Assembly (NCBI GenBank): GCA_964342525.1
Contig: CAYFGQ010000015.1
Location: 1 to 63,021, forward strand
Source of the DNA: G963676205 sp964342525
GTDB taxonomy: Bacteria > Campylobacterota > Campylobacteria > Campylobacterales > Arcobacteraceae
Length of the DNA stretch: 63,021 nt
Direction of reading: 5' to 3'
The first letter of the stretch is position 1. Each line of letters begins with the position of its first letter. A program made the position numbers and the translations under genes. The notes below the pieces were generated by a model, which was not told the origin of the DNA, ran no database searches, and was given only the letters and a program-made list of their open reading frames with translations. Positions 44,452 to 52,034 of the stretch are shown piece by piece.

Positions 44452-45823
44452 TGAAGATGTAAGAAACTCCATAATAGGACTTGGGGAAAAGTCCGTACAA
44501 AAAAGCTATTATCCTCAACTTCAAAGGAAGATGAAAGAGATTGAGGAGTTAAATAAGTCTTTAGAGAAAAAAGTAGAAGATCGTACCAAAGAACTTAGTG
44601 AACAAAAAGAGGTTTTTGAATCTTTATTTTATGATTCGGCTGATTCTTTAGCTATTATAAGAGATGGAAAATTTATAGATTGTAATAATTCCCTTTTAAA
44701 ACACCTTGGTTATGAATCGAAAGAGAAATTTTTAAATATAAGACCATTTGAAATATCCCCTGAGTTTCAACCTGACGGTCAAAAATCAATAGATAAAGAG
44801 TTATATCTTATAGCTAAATGTATAGAGAATGGAAATATAAATTTTGAATGGGTACATAAAAAACAAAATGGAAATCTTTTTTGGGTAGATGTCTCTTTGA
44901 CGAAGATTATTTTAAATGATGAGATTCATGTTCATGTAGCTTGGAGAGATATTACTGAGAAAAAACAGCTTAGTAAAAAGCTTGAAGAGAGAAAAGAGGA
45001 GCTTGAGGATGCAAATGATGAACTAAGTGCTATGATTGAAAACCTTAAAAAAACTCAAGAGAGATTAGTCGAATCTGGTAAAATGGCAAGTTTAGGTGGA
45101 CTTGTAGCTGGGGTAGCCCATGAGATACATAAACCTATGGATGTGGCAGTAACTGGACTATCATATCTTATCCATACAACAGGGGAGATGAAAGAGAAGT
45201 TTACAAAAAATGATGAGCTTCAAAATTTTATAAATAGCTCAGAGGGGCTTTTAAAAATAGTGGATGATAATCTACTTCAAATCGCTTCTTTGATTAGTAA
45301 GTTTCAACAAGTTGCAGTGGATAATAAAGATGAAATAAAGCGTTCTATAAATCTTAAAAACTATATCAATGGTATAATTCTTAGTTTGGAGAATAGTATC
45401 ACAAGTAAAAAGATTAAAATAGATTTGATTTGTGATGATGATCTAAATATAGATTCTTATCCTGAGGATTTTAATCTTATATTTACAAATTTGATCTCAA
45501 ATAGTATTGAGCATGCTTTTATAAATAGTTCTCAAGGTAAAATATCTATAAAAGTAACTTTGAGTGATGGCTATTTAAAAATTCTTTATTCAAATAATGG
45601 TGAGAGTATAAAAGAGGAGCATTTACAAAAGATCTTTGATCCTTTCTTTAGCACATCTAAAACAGATGAAAACCCAGGTTTAGGACTCAATATAGTTTAT
45701 AATATTGTAAGTAATAAATTACATGGGAATGTGAAGTGTGAAAACAAGAAAGAGGGTGGAGTTTTATTTACTCTTTTTATCCCTATTTCTATTTCTAATG
45801 ATAGTTTAAATTATCATATCTAA
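44435..45823 (+). CDS. PAS-domain sensor histidine kinase coupled to ErcA
   Basis: 462 residues, cytoplasmic: coiled coil (about 20-55), PAS domain (about 60-185: S-L-A-I-I-R-D-G-K-F-I-D-C-N-N), second coiled coil, His box G-V-A-H-E-I-H-K-P-M-D-V-A (His at about 228), HATPase with N-L-I-S-N-S-I-E-H-A and G-L-G-L-N-I-V. The residues after H-E-I are usually N-N-P or N-T-P; here they are H-K-P, an unusual change. Starts 16 bases inside the ercA gene, so translation is coupled. No response regulator lies next to it. Confidence 0.9.
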   Translation: MNNQSDEDVRNSIIGLGEKSVQKSYYPQLQRKMKEIEELNKSLEKKVEDRTKELSEQKEVFESLFYDSADSLAIIRDGKFIDCNNSLLKHLGYESKEKFLNIRPFEISPEFQPDGQKSIDKELYLIAKCIENGNINFEWVHKKQNGNLFWVDVSLTKIILNDEIHVHVAWRDITEKKQLSKKLEERKEELEDANDELSAMIENLKKTQERLVESGKMASLGGLVAGVAHEIHKPMDVAVTGLSYLIHTTGEMKEKFTKNDELQNFINSSEGLLKIVDDNLLQIASLISKFQQVAVDNKDEIKRSINLKNYINGIILSLENSITSKKIKIDLICDDDLNIDSYPEDFNLIFTNLISNSIEHAFINSSQGKISIKVTLSDGYLKILYSNNGESIKEEHLQKIFDPFFSTSKTDENPGLGLNIVYNIVSNKLHGNVKCENKKEGGVLFTLFIPISISNDSLNYHI

Positions 45824-45830
45824 GTATATT

Positions 45831-46955
45831 TTAGTACATTATTTTATCCCTACCTAATTCTTTTGCTAGGTAGAGTTGTTTATCCACATCTTTTACAAGT
45901 TGATCCATAGTATCATCTTTATGTGGTATTTTTGATACTATTCCAATGGAGATAGTAAGATAATTTGATACATCACTATTTTTATTTTCAATTTTAAGAT
46001 CAGATATTTTTCTTTGTAGCTCATAACTTAGCTCAACTACACTTTCTAAAGATTCATTTGGGATAATTATACAAAACTCTTCACCTCCAATTCTAAAGGC
46101 AAAATCAGATGGTCTTTTAAACACTTTTTTTATGGCCTTTGAAACTGATATAAGTGCTTTATCTCCATCAAGATGTCCATAGGTGTCATTTAATCTTTTA
46201 AAGTGGTCTATATCAAATAAAATTACATTAAAGGTATTGTTGTCTCTTTTTGTCCTTTGTAACTCTTTTTCAAAGATCTCATCATAAAATCTTCTATTAT
46301 AAAGTTTTGTAAGCTGATCAGTAATGGATAGTTTTTCAAGTTTTTTATTTGTTTTTTTTAGTTCATTTTCTGCTTTGATTCTTGCTTTTCTCTCTTTTAT
46401 AAGACCAATGGCTTTTATGGATATGGTATTGTGCATTGATAAAATAGCATCTATCACTTTTTTCATTGAGCCATTCATAATATTATCAACATGTAATTTA
46501 GCTTCTTCTATCTCTTGTCCATTATTTATCTGCTCTATAATACAGGCAAGTCTTTTATCTTCATCAATAATATGAAATGCTAACCATTTAATTAAAAAGA
46601 TCAAAATCACTTCGATTATTTCATGGTAGCTTTTGTGTTTATTATCCTCTTGGATCTGTAACACTTTAGGTAGAAATGAATCATGGCTATTTTTATGTTC
46701 ACTAACAATATCATTATCTTTAAGGTATTTATCCCAAATCCCTTCTTCATGTTTAAAATGAAAGTCTGCATAAAGTGCTAGTTGTGAAAAAGTTTTTTCT
46801 ATTTCATGAACCTCTTCTTTTGTAAGGTCATTTGCTAATTCATTTAAAAGCTTTACAAGGGTTTGATGCTGTTCATCTATCTCTTTTATCCCTGTATTAA
46901 AACTTTCATGCCATGGAAAAACTTCCAAATCATTAAAATCTAAATTTTTACTCAT
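45831..46955 (-). CDS. Hemerythrin-GGDEF diguanylate cyclase
   Basis: 374 residues. An N-terminal bacteriohemerythrin domain (about 10-135) carries the diiron ligands: H in F-P-W-H-E-S-F, D-E-Q-H, H-F-K-H-E-E and S-E-H-K-N-S-H, plus H-I-I-D-E-D-K. A coiled linker leads to the GGDEF domain with R-I-G-G-E-E-F and an R-P-S-D inhibitory site five residues before it. It should make c-di-GMP in response to oxygen or redox state. It runs convergent to the kinase gene. Confidence 0.93.
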   Translation of the reverse strand: MSKNLDFNDLEVFPWHESFNTGIKEIDEQHQTLVKLLNELANDLTKEEVHEIEKTFSQLALYADFHFKHEEGIWDKYLKDNDIVSEHKNSHDSFLPKVLQIQEDNKHKSYHEIIEVILIFLIKWLAFHIIDEDKRLACIIEQINNGQEIEEAKLHVDNIMNGSMKKVIDAILSMHNTISIKAIGLIKERKARIKAENELKKTNKKLEKLSITDQLTKLYNRRFYDEIFEKELQRTKRDNNTFNVILFDIDHFKRLNDTYGHLDGDKALISVSKAIKKVFKRPSDFAFRIGGEEFCIIIPNESLESVVELSYELQRKISDLKIENKNSDVSNYLTISIGIVSKIPHKDDTMDQLVKDVDKQLYLAKELGRDKIMY

Positions 46956-47139
46956 ATTTACCTAATCCTATTATTATTGATTATACCATAATAAAAAATA
47001 AATCCCAAGCGATCTGCTCAAAATACCATAAGTAGGTTATTTTAGAAATAATCCATTGTAAAAATTAGAAAAGTTATTTTTTTCCTATTTTGTATTATAA
47101 ATAATAAAAAGATTTATGTTATACTCCATTTTATCTTTT

Positions 47140-47173
47140 TTTGACACTTTTGGGCACTTTTTTAGTTGATACT
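47140..47173 (+). promoter_or_regulatory. Regulatory direct repeat, copy 1 (CACTTT tandem, 10-base period)
   Basis: The core GACACTTTTGGGCACTTT contains two CACTTT half-sites 10 bases apart, the spacing typical of OmpR-family regulators. A GATACT -10-like box lies 27 bases after the start of TTGACA, and the lipoprotein ATG is at 47204. The same 21-base sequence recurs at 49406-49426 before the EAL gene. The rest of the 248-base gap from 46956 shows nothing else. Confidence 0.7.
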
Positions 47174-47203
47174 TTGCATATGTAGATTATATGGAGGTGC
47201 CAA

Positions 47204-47386
47204 ATGAATAGTAAAGTTTATATGATTATTTTGAGTATTTTTATATTTACAGGGTGTGATGTTGCAAAATCTAATAGTATTGAAGATATTAAAAAGATGT
47301 GCAAAGAGCAAGGTAAAAAGTTTAAAATAGAAAAAAGATTTAATTATAGAGAAGGAAAACATGAACAAATGGGTTTATGTTATTAG
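47204..47386 (+). CDS. Small lipoprotein preceding a kinase/regulator pair
   Basis: 60 residues behind a GGAGGTG ribosome site. Signal sequence with lipobox F-T-G-C (about 15-18), then a lysine-rich mature part with two further Cys (K-M-C-K-E-Q-G and M-G-L-C-Y). Unknown function. It is first in an operon with the kinase and regulator, so it may be a sensor partner or a target of the system. Confidence 0.75.
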   Translation: MNSKVYMIILSIFIFTGCDVAKSNSIEDIKKMCKEQGKKFKIEKRFNYREGKHEQMGLCY

Positions 47387-47397
47387 ATAGGTTTTTT

Positions 47398-48648
47398 ATG
47401 GAATATATAGAATATATAATTATTGCAATACTTTTTTTACTTTTAGTTTTTATAATGTTAAAGGCAAATTTTTATAAAAACTTTTATGAAAACTATAATG
47501 ATGGGGTATCAATAATAGATAATGGTGAAGTTGTAGATTGTAATACAAAACTTCTAGAGCTTTTTAAATATGAAAACAAAAAACAGTTTTTATCTTTACA
47601 TCCTTTTGAGTTAAGTCCACCTCTTCAACCAGATGGAAGCTTTTCTGTTGATATTGCAGGGGAGATGATGCAAAAGGCAAAAAAAGATGGAACTAGTTCT
47701 TTTGATTGGGTTTTTCTTACCTCTGATAAAAAAGAGCAGTGGGTGGAGATAAGTATCATAAAACCAAACTCATTACTTTATAAAGATAGATATTTTATGA
47801 TTTGGAAAGATATCTCAAAAAGATTAGAAGCGGAGAATAAACTAAAAGAGTTTAATCAAAATCTAGAAACTATGATAAGTAAAGAGATTGAAAAAAATAA
47901 AGAGCAAGAGAGAATGCTTTTTGTTCAGTCAAAACAAGCAAAGGTTGGAGAGATGATATCTATGATCGCTCACCAATGGAGACAACCACTTGCTGCTATA
48001 TCCTCAACGGTTATAAATTTAAAGATGAAGATACTTTTAAGTGGGGATGATAAAACAAAACTTATAGAGTATATAGATACAGAACTAGATGATATAGAGA
48101 GTTATACCCAAACCTTAACTCAGACCATAGATGATTTTAGGGATTTTTATAAAATTGATAAAATAGCCCATGTAAATTCTATAAATGTACCTATAGAAAA
48201 AACATTTTCAATAGTTAAAAACTCTTTGGAAAGTCATGATATTCAGGTGAGTTTTGAACTTAATTCAAAAGAAAAAATAGCAATGTATGAAAATGAACTT
48301 ATCCAAGTATTTTTAGATATTTTTCAAAATGCACAAGATAATTTTGATATAAATGATATAGAAAATAAACAAATCAAAATATCTACAAAAGATTTTGATG
48401 ATTTTATTCAAATCTCCTTTAGTGATAATGGTGGTGGGATAAAAGATGATATAATTGAGAAAATTTTTGAGCCGTACTTTTCAACAAAACAAGAGAAAAA
48501 TGGTACTGGACTTGGACTATATATGTGTTCTAAAATCATAAAAGAACACCATAAGGGAAATATAAAAGCTATAAATGAAGATTTAGGCGTATGTTTTCAA
48601 ATCGAACTTAAAAAGGTTGTAAAAGATGGAAATAGTAGCAGAGCTTAG
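47398..48648 (+). CDS. PAS-domain sensor histidine kinase (HQWRQPL type)
   Basis: The ATG at 47398 opens one membrane helix (Y-I-I-I-A-I-L-F-L-L-L-V-F-I-M-L); an earlier ATG at 47377 overlaps the lipoprotein. A PAS domain (about 30-145) resembles that of the ErcA-linked kinase. His box M-I-A-H-Q-W-R-Q-P-L-A-A, then HATPase with Q-N-A-Q-D-N, D-N-G-G-G-I and G-T-G-L-G-L-Y. 416 residues. It overlaps the regulator gene by 23 bases; the two form a two-component pair. Confidence 0.92.
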   Translation: MEYIEYIIIAILFLLLVFIMLKANFYKNFYENYNDGVSIIDNGEVVDCNTKLLELFKYENKKQFLSLHPFELSPPLQPDGSFSVDIAGEMMQKAKKDGTSSFDWVFLTSDKKEQWVEISIIKPNSLLYKDRYFMIWKDISKRLEAENKLKEFNQNLETMISKEIEKNKEQERMLFVQSKQAKVGEMISMIAHQWRQPLAAISSTVINLKMKILLSGDDKTKLIEYIDTELDDIESYTQTLTQTIDDFRDFYKIDKIAHVNSINVPIEKTFSIVKNSLESHDIQVSFELNSKEKIAMYENELIQVFLDIFQNAQDNFDINDIENKQIKISTKDFDDFIQISFSDNGGGIKDDIIEKIFEPYFSTKQEKNGTGLGLYMCSKIIKEHHKGNIKAINEDLGVCFQIELKKVVKDGNSSRA

Positions 48649-49369
48649 TAAAAAAGCGAAAAATTTAAAAGTATTGTATGTGGAAGATGATCTTTTAGTT
48701 CAGAAAAAAACTCTTTCTTTATTGAAGAATTTTTTTAATGAAGTTGATACAGCTGATAATGGGGAAGAGGGCTTTATAAAATATGAAGATTTCCACGATA
48801 GCCATAGAAAATATTATGATATTGTTATTACTGATATTAGGATGCCAAAACAAAATGGTTTGGAGCTTAGTAAAGATATCTTCAATTTAAATCCAAGACA
48901 GATTGTTATGGTGACTTCTGCTCATGATGATGCGGAGAGTTTAATTGAGTTTATAAATATTGGTATAAAAAGATTTATAAAAAAGCCATTTACAACTATG
49001 GAGATAATTGATTCATTATTATATATTTGTAATCTTATTGATGTGGAGATTGAAAATAGATTTATAGATATAGAGGGTGGTTTTCAATGGGATGTGGTCT
49101 CAAATGCTTTATATAAAGATCAAGTACCTCTAAAGCTTTCATTTAACGAAACAGTTATATTAGATACTTTGATTATGAATAAGGGACAGATATTTTCAAA
49201 TAGTGATCTTTTTACGATTTTAAAAGTGGATAGTATAAATGATGATATCTCCGTTGATTCCATAAAATCTATAATCAAAAGACTAAGAAAAAAAGTTCCA
49301 CCAGAGCTTATTTTAAATATTTATGGGCAAGGATATAAGATAAATAAAGACCTATTTGATTACAAATAA
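48626..49369 (+). CDS. OmpR-family response regulator
   Basis: 247 residues. Intact receiver: V-E-D-D acidic pair, phosphoacceptor Asp in V-I-T-D-I-R-M-P, Ser in T-S-A-H and Lys in I-K-K-P-F. The C-terminal winged helix has L-S-F-N-E-T-V-I-L-D-T-L and S-V-D-S-I-K-S-I-I-K-R-L-R-K-K. It overlaps the kinase gene. Tandem CACTTT repeats with 10-base period lie before its own operon and before the EAL gene downstream, and are the obvious candidate binding sites. Confidence 0.93.
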   Translation: MEIVAELSKKAKNLKVLYVEDDLLVQKKTLSLLKNFFNEVDTADNGEEGFIKYEDFHDSHRKYYDIVITDIRMPKQNGLELSKDIFNLNPRQIVMVTSAHDDAESLIEFINIGIKRFIKKPFTTMEIIDSLLYICNLIDVEIENRFIDIEGGFQWDVVSNALYKDQVPLKLSFNETVILDTLIMNKGQIFSNSDLFTILKVDSINDDISVDSIKSIIKRLRKKVPPELILNIYGQGYKINKDLFDYK

Positions 49370-49405
49370 TCAAAAAATTTTGTAATTTAGTAAAAGTTAC
49401 ACAAA

Positions 49406-49439
49406 TTTGACACTTTTGGGCACTTTGTTTTTTTACTAT
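49406..49439 (+). promoter_or_regulatory. Regulatory direct repeat, copy 2, upstream of the EAL gene
   Basis: Same 21-base sequence as 47140-47160, including GACACTTTTGGGCACTTT. A TACTAT -10-like box (49434-49439) starts 27 bases after the start of TTGACA, the same offset as in copy 1. The EAL start codon is 19 bases further. Confidence 0.7.
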
Positions 49440-49457
49440 TTTAGTAAGGAGTTCTCT

Positions 49458-50207
49458 ATGAGTGAAGAATTTGAAAAAGAGTTATCCAAAAAGATAACAT
49501 ACGCCACACAAAATGAGGACTGTGTTGTTATTCATTATCAGCCTATACATAATAACCGCACAGAAAAAATAGAAAAATATGAAGTATTGATGAGATTAAA
49601 TGTCGATGGAGAGATTCTTTATCCCAACGATTTTTTACCTTTATCAAAAAAAGATGATTCATATAAAAAACTATCTTTGATAATGATAGATAAAGCTTTT
49701 TCATATTTTGAGCATAAAGATATGGAATTTTCTATCAATCTAAGTATTATTGATATAGAAGATGATAATTTTAATAGGATCTTTTTTAAAAAGATGAATC
49801 AATACAATATCTATGATAAATTGACCATAGAGATAGTTGAAACAGAAAAAATAAGTAGAAGTTTACATTTTCATAATTTTATAAAAAGGGTAAAACTTTT
49901 AAATTGTAAGGTTGCTGTTGATGATTTTGGAACAGGATATTCCAATATAGAGTATATTTTAGATATGAGTGAATATATAGATTATATAAAATTTGATGGT
50001 TCTCTTATCAAAAAAATAGTTGAAAATCCTAAGGTGCAACTTTTTGTTGGTAATCTAAAATATCTTTGTGATAATATAGAGGTTTTAACAGTAGCAGAAT
50101 ATGTGGAAAATAAAGAAATCTTAGAGTATGTGGATTCTTTAGGGATAGATTATTCTCAAGGTTATCATATAGGTAAACCCCAATCACATCTTAAATGTGT
50201 AGGTTAG
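49458..50207 (+). CDS. Stand-alone EAL-domain c-di-GMP phosphodiesterase
   Basis: The ATG at 49458 has AAGGAG six bases upstream, so the longer frame from 49407 is rejected. 249 residues form a single EAL domain. The catalytic set is present: E in Y-E-V-L-M-R-L, N in F-S-I-N-L-S, E in E-I-V-E-T-E, D-D in V-D-D-F-G-T-G-Y-S, K in I-K-F-D-G-S, E in A-E-Y-V-E-N and Q in Q-G-Y-H-I-G-K-P. It should hydrolyse c-di-GMP. It has no sensor domain, so control is probably transcriptional through the repeat shared with the upstream two-component operon. Confidence 0.93.
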   Translation: MSEEFEKELSKKITYATQNEDCVVIHYQPIHNNRTEKIEKYEVLMRLNVDGEILYPNDFLPLSKKDDSYKKLSLIMIDKAFSYFEHKDMEFSINLSIIDIEDDNFNRIFFKKMNQYNIYDKLTIEIVETEKISRSLHFHNFIKRVKLLNCKVAVDDFGTGYSNIEYILDMSEYIDYIKFDGSLIKKIVENPKVQLFVGNLKYLCDNIEVLTVAEYVENKEILEYVDSLGIDYSQGYHIGKPQSHLKCVG

Positions 50208-50222
50208 TATTTTACTAACCTA
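50200..50222. terminator. Bidirectional hairpin between convergent genes
   Basis: TAGGTTAGTA / TACTAACCTA is a perfect 10-bp stem with a TTT loop that covers the EAL stop codon and precedes the end of the convergent gene at 50232. There is no long T-run. Confidence 0.6.
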
Positions 50223-50231
50223 TCAAGTAAC

Positions 50232-50579
50232 TTACTCTTCAAGCATAGAATCATCTACTTTTACTGTATAGATATAAGTATCTACTTCAAGTTCATCAAA
50301 ACGTGTAACAGTTACTTCTGATCTTTGAAACTCTTCCCCTTCAAAGTCATCTAAATAATCCCAGTGGTTTATAAGATTGTTTGAATAAAAAAGATATCCA
50401 TGAATAGTATCTGCACCTTCTTCTAGTCTAATCCCAGGATATCCCATGGATGCAGACCAACCAGCGTCTATTAAAGTTCCCTCAACTGTAGCGGGAACAA
50501 ACTTACCAACTATCTCTTCTAAAACGTGTCCATTTGGACAATTTGGCATTAGTGTACCATATACGAAAAGTGTATCCAT
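50232..50579 (-). CDS. Gamma-glutamylcyclotransferase-like (AIG2) family protein
   Basis: 115 residues starting D-T-L-F-V-Y-G-T-L-M-P-N, the family's substrate-binding loop, with W-D-Y-L-D-D-F-E-G-E-E-F containing the conserved acidic residue. Likely a cyclotransferase acting on gamma-glutamyl amines or a related detoxification enzyme. It is a single gene facing the EAL gene. Confidence 0.9.
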   Translation of the reverse strand: MDTLFVYGTLMPNCPNGHVLEEIVGKFVPATVEGTLIDAGWSASMGYPGIRLEEGADTIHGYLFYSNNLINHWDYLDDFEGEEFQRSEVTVTRFDELEVDTYIYTVKVDDSMLEE

Positions 50580-50632
50580 TAAACTCTCTTTGCTTTTTAA
50601 TGGCGGAAGTTTATCATAAAGATTCTGACATT

Positions 50633-50728
50633 TTATTCATTGTGTGGATTTTTTAAAGCAACACCTAGGGAGAAAAGAACTACAACAATTCCAAGTGCAA
50701 AGATTATTAAAAAAATATTATCAAGCAT
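50633..50728 (-). CDS. 31-residue single-span membrane protein (hypothetical)
   Basis: On the minus strand an ATG follows AAGGGGAAATT, a good ribosome site. The product starts M-L-D-N-I-F-L-I-I-F-A-L-G-I-V-V-V-L and ends in a polar N-P-H-N-E, one membrane helix. Small proteins of this type are often subunits of membrane complexes, but no partner is adjacent. Confidence 0.62.
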   Translation of the reverse strand: MLDNIFLIIFALGIVVVLFSLGVALKNPHNE

Positions 50729-50771
50729 AATTTCCCCTTTATGTTTGTATAAATAAACTATATCGAAAAAA

Positions 50772-50791
50772 AGTCGGAAAGTAGTCGGAAA
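50772..50791. repeat. Tandem AGTCGGAAA repeat, 11-base period
   Basis: AGTCGGAAA occurs at 50772-50780 and 50783-50791. Direct repeats at about one helical turn are typical regulator sites. It lies between the small membrane-protein gene on the minus strand and the hydrogenase operon 310 bases downstream. Confidence 0.5.
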
Positions 50792-50954
50792 TCTTAGTAC
50801 TAAAAAACTACTAAATGAAGAAAAGAGAAAGGACTAGGGAGTATCTTCAAATAATAGTTTTTCATAAGATAAATCGGAATATTTATCTTACTTTTTGTGG
50901 AAGTTAAATTATAAAAGATCTTGATTACTATTGGGTTACATAAGGAGGTATAAG

Positions 50955-51026
50955 GTGATATTTGAGATAAAAATGAAACAATATTCATTAAATTTCTCAT
51001 ATATCTTTAAAAGGGTCAAATATTAA
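50955..51026 (+). CDS. Possible 23-residue leader ORF upstream of the hydrogenase operon
   Basis: A GTG start six bases after a perfect AAGGAGG ribosome site opens 23 codons (M-I-F-E-I-K-M-K-Q-Y-S-L and so on) ending in TAA. The strong ribosome site in an otherwise empty region is the main evidence. It could be a leader peptide or chance. The remainder of 51027-51101 has an inverted repeat ATCAAAT/ATTTGAT (51044-51050 and 51065-51071) and a TTGGGG ribosome site for the hydrogenase. Confidence 0.35.
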   Translation: MIFEIKMKQYSLNFSYIFKRVKY

Positions 51027-51101
51027 GCGAGATACTATTTTTAATCAAATAAAATAAGTACTTAATTTGATAAAAAATATTTAATATTTTTTGGGGTAAT
51101 A

Positions 51102-52034
51102 ATGAATATATATTGGCTACAAAGTGGTGGCTGTAGTGGTGATAGTATGTCAATGCTAAATCATGAAACAAATAACTTATACGATTTTTTTGAAAATTTG
51201 GGAATAGAGGTTCTTTGGCATCCATCTTTATCCACAATAAGTCACACTGAACATAAAAATTTAATAGAAAATATAAAAAATGAAACACTAACTTTAGATA
51301 TATTATGTGTAGAGGGTAATGTAGTACTAGGTCCAGATGGAACTGGTATGTTTGATACTTTTGGTGGTAAACCTAAAAAAGATCTTATAAGAGATTTAGC
51401 TCTAAAAGCAAAATTTGTAGTAGCTGTGGGTACTTGTGCATCTTTTGGTGGAATAGGATCTTACGATGAGATTGAGGGTAAAGGTCTTCAATCACACCAT
51501 AGGGATAAAGGTGGATTTTTAGGTGAGGATTTTATATCTAAAGGTGGAATACCTGTAATAAATCTACCTGGTTGTCCAATACAGCCAAAATCTTTAGAAG
51601 CCTTACTTTTTAAAGTTGTGAATAATCAAGAGATAAAATTTAATAAATCCAATTCTTTAGATGATATTTACTCTTATACAGTTCATCAAGGATGTACTAG
51701 AAATGAATACCATGAATATAAAGTAGAAGAGAACCAATTTGGAGAAAAAGGGTGTATGTTTTTTCACCTTGGATGTAAAGGACCAACTACTCAAGCAGCC
51801 TGTAATAAATACTTATGGAATGATGTAAATTCTAAAACAAGAGCTGGGGTTCCATGTTTTGGTTGTACAAGACCAGATTTTCCTCAACAAAGCCCATTTT
51901 TTGAAACACAAAATATTGTAGGTACCCCTTATGAATTACCAAAGGGTGTTGATAGGGCACACTATTTAGCATATAAAGATATGGCAGCAGCGGCAGCTCC
52001 TGATAGATTAAAAAATAGAGAACAAAAAGTATGA
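51102..52034 (+). CDS. [NiFe] hydrogenase small subunit, group 2-like
   Basis: 310 residues without a Tat signal, so cytoplasmic. Iron-sulfur ligands: G-G-C-S-G-D-S (proximal; the second Cys of the usual CxxC is Asp), V-A-V-G-T-C-A-S-F-G-G and N-L-P-G-C-P-I-Q for the same cluster, H-Q-G-C-T-R-N-E-Y-H, G-C-M-F-F-H-L-G-C-K-G-P and P-C-F-G-C-T-R-P-D-F-P for the distal and medial clusters. The Cys-to-Asp change is known from oxygen-tolerant group 1h and 2a enzymes. First of four genes linked by 4-base ATGA overlaps. Confidence 0.92.
   Translation: MNIYWLQSGGCSGDSMSMLNHETNNLYDFFENLGIEVLWHPSLSTISHTEHKNLIENIKNETLTLDILCVEGNVVLGPDGTGMFDTFGGKPKKDLIRDLALKAKFVVAVGTCASFGGIGSYDEIEGKGLQSHHRDKGGFLGEDFISKGGIPVINLPGCPIQPKSLEALLFKVVNNQEIKFNKSNSLDDIYSYTVHQGCTRNEYHEYKVEENQFGEKGCMFFHLGCKGPTTQAACNKYLWNDVNSKTRAGVPCFGCTRPDFPQQSPFFETQNIVGTPYELPKGVDRAHYLAYKDMAAAAAPDRLKNREQKV

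Noticed and set aside
51044..51071. FNR/CRP-type box upstream of the hydrogenase
   Set aside because: ATCAAAT and ATTTGAT are in the reverse order for TTGAT-N4-ATCAA and are 14 bases apart.
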